Positions 5,478-5,794 of a DNA stretch of 5,794 nucleotides are shown here, one piece after another. Source of the stretch: an uncultured Lachnospiraceae bacterium (lineage in GTDB: Bacteria; Bacillota_A; Clostridia; Lachnospirales; Lachnospiraceae); contig CAMYVI010000171.1 of NCBI GenBank assembly GCA_947302185.1, positions 1 through 5,794 of the forward strand, given 5' to 3'. Position 1 is the stretch's first letter; each line of letters begins with the position of its first letter. Under the pieces are notes generated by a model, which ran no database searches, was not told the DNA's origin, and was given only the letters and a program-made list of their open reading frames with translations. Both the position numbers and the translations under genes were made by a program.

Positions 5478-5794
5478 TTATGCGAGAATCGCCTGGCATG
5501 CTGCTGCGAGAGCATCTTTTTCAGCCTGAGCCTCTTCCAGATCTTTGCCGAGAGTTGTGAAGTATGTCTTGATCTTCGGCTCTGTACCGGACGGACGAAC
5601 CACGACGGAAGCGCCGTCTTCCAGGCCGTAAATGAGAACATTGGCCTTCGGCAGACCTGTCTCTTCCGGCTTAGCATAGTCTGTTACCTTGACGACCTTC
5701 TTGCCTGCGAATTCCTTCGGAGCTTCAGCACGCAGACTGTCCATGATGCCCTTCATCTTGTCCATACCGGACAGACCCGGGAATTCATAGCTGT
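5478..5794 (-). CDS. Phosphoglucomutase/phosphomannomutase family, C-terminal part (continues past the right edge)
   Basis: The last 104 complete codons and the TAA stop (5478-5480) of an alpha-D-phosphohexomutase are visible. These cytoplasmic enzymes interconvert hexose 1- and 6-phosphates through a phosphoserine and supply glucose-1-phosphate for glycogen, cell-wall and exopolysaccharide precursors. The visible part includes YEFPGLSGMDKMKG and the C-terminal domain IV with the phosphate-binding signature RPSGTEPKIK (nt 5568-5597), which contacts the substrate phosphate. The catalytic serine and metal-binding loops would lie upstream, outside the window. The frame is open without interruption to 5794, so the ATG at 5765 is internal. 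The gene is convergent with the RND gene and probably unrelated to it in function. Glucose- versus mannose-phosphate preference cannot be told from this fragment. Confidence 0.93.
   Translation of the reverse strand, partial: SYEFPGLSGMDKMKGIMDSLRAEAPKEFAGKKVVKVTDYAKPEETGLPKANVLIYGLEDGASVVVRPSGTEPKIKTYFTTLGKDLEEAQAEKDALAAACQAILA

Noticed and set aside
5366..5560. Plus-strand 64-codon frame overlapping the RND stop
   Set aside because: It reads through the terminator hairpin and into the antisense strand of the mutase gene; no family resemblance.
5471..5677. Minus-strand 68-codon frame overlapping the mutase end
   Set aside because: It is out of frame with the mutase, whose RPSGTEP signature identifies the true frame.
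1..5794. CRISPR array, tRNA, rRNA or transposase
   Set aside because: No regularly spaced direct repeats, tRNA-like cloverleaf, rRNA segment or transposase sequence was seen.

Overview
The window looks like a chromosomal segment of a Gram-positive anaerobe in the Clostridia (Bacillota). This is inferred from moderate GC content, a large RND transporter of the MFP-less type seen in that group, and the C-terminus of a clostridial-type phosphoglucomutase/phosphomannomutase. No species can be named from the sequence alone.

Layout: (1) Positions 1-111 are an AT-rich upstream region with a good sigma-A type promoter (24-51) and TTAA-centred palindromes lying over the likely transcription start. 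(2) Positions 112-588 encode a MarR-family regulator of 158 residues. (3) Positions 584-795 are a roughly 210-base gap without a convincing gene. It holds a perfect 15-base inverted repeat that begins inside the marR stop region, a small UUAA-loop hairpin, a second pairing option for the right arm of the repeat, and two very strong GC-rich hairpins just before the ribosome binding site of the next gene. None of these hairpins is followed by a T-tract, so they look like a structured mRNA leader rather than terminators. (4) Positions 796-5379 encode a 1527-residue RND (HAE1/AcrB-like) permease. It carries about 415 extra residues of helical, coiled-coil-like sequence in the first extracytoplasmic domain, a low-complexity Met/Gly/Ala linker ending in an acidic run in the second, and a 51-residue highly acidic C-terminal tail. 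(5) Positions 5380-5477 separate two convergent genes and contain an intrinsic terminator. (6) Positions 5478-5794, minus strand, are the last 104 codons of a phosphohexomutase that continues past the right edge.

How it fits together: the simplest reading is a regulator-pump pair in which the MarR protein represses itself, and perhaps the RND gene, until a toxic amphiphile is sensed. No membrane fusion protein or outer-membrane channel gene lies between or directly after them. This suggests a one-component pump whose own insertion takes over part of the extracytoplasmic architecture. The structured leader between the genes may tune pump expression separately from the regulator. The mutase is a convergent housekeeping neighbour with no evident functional link.
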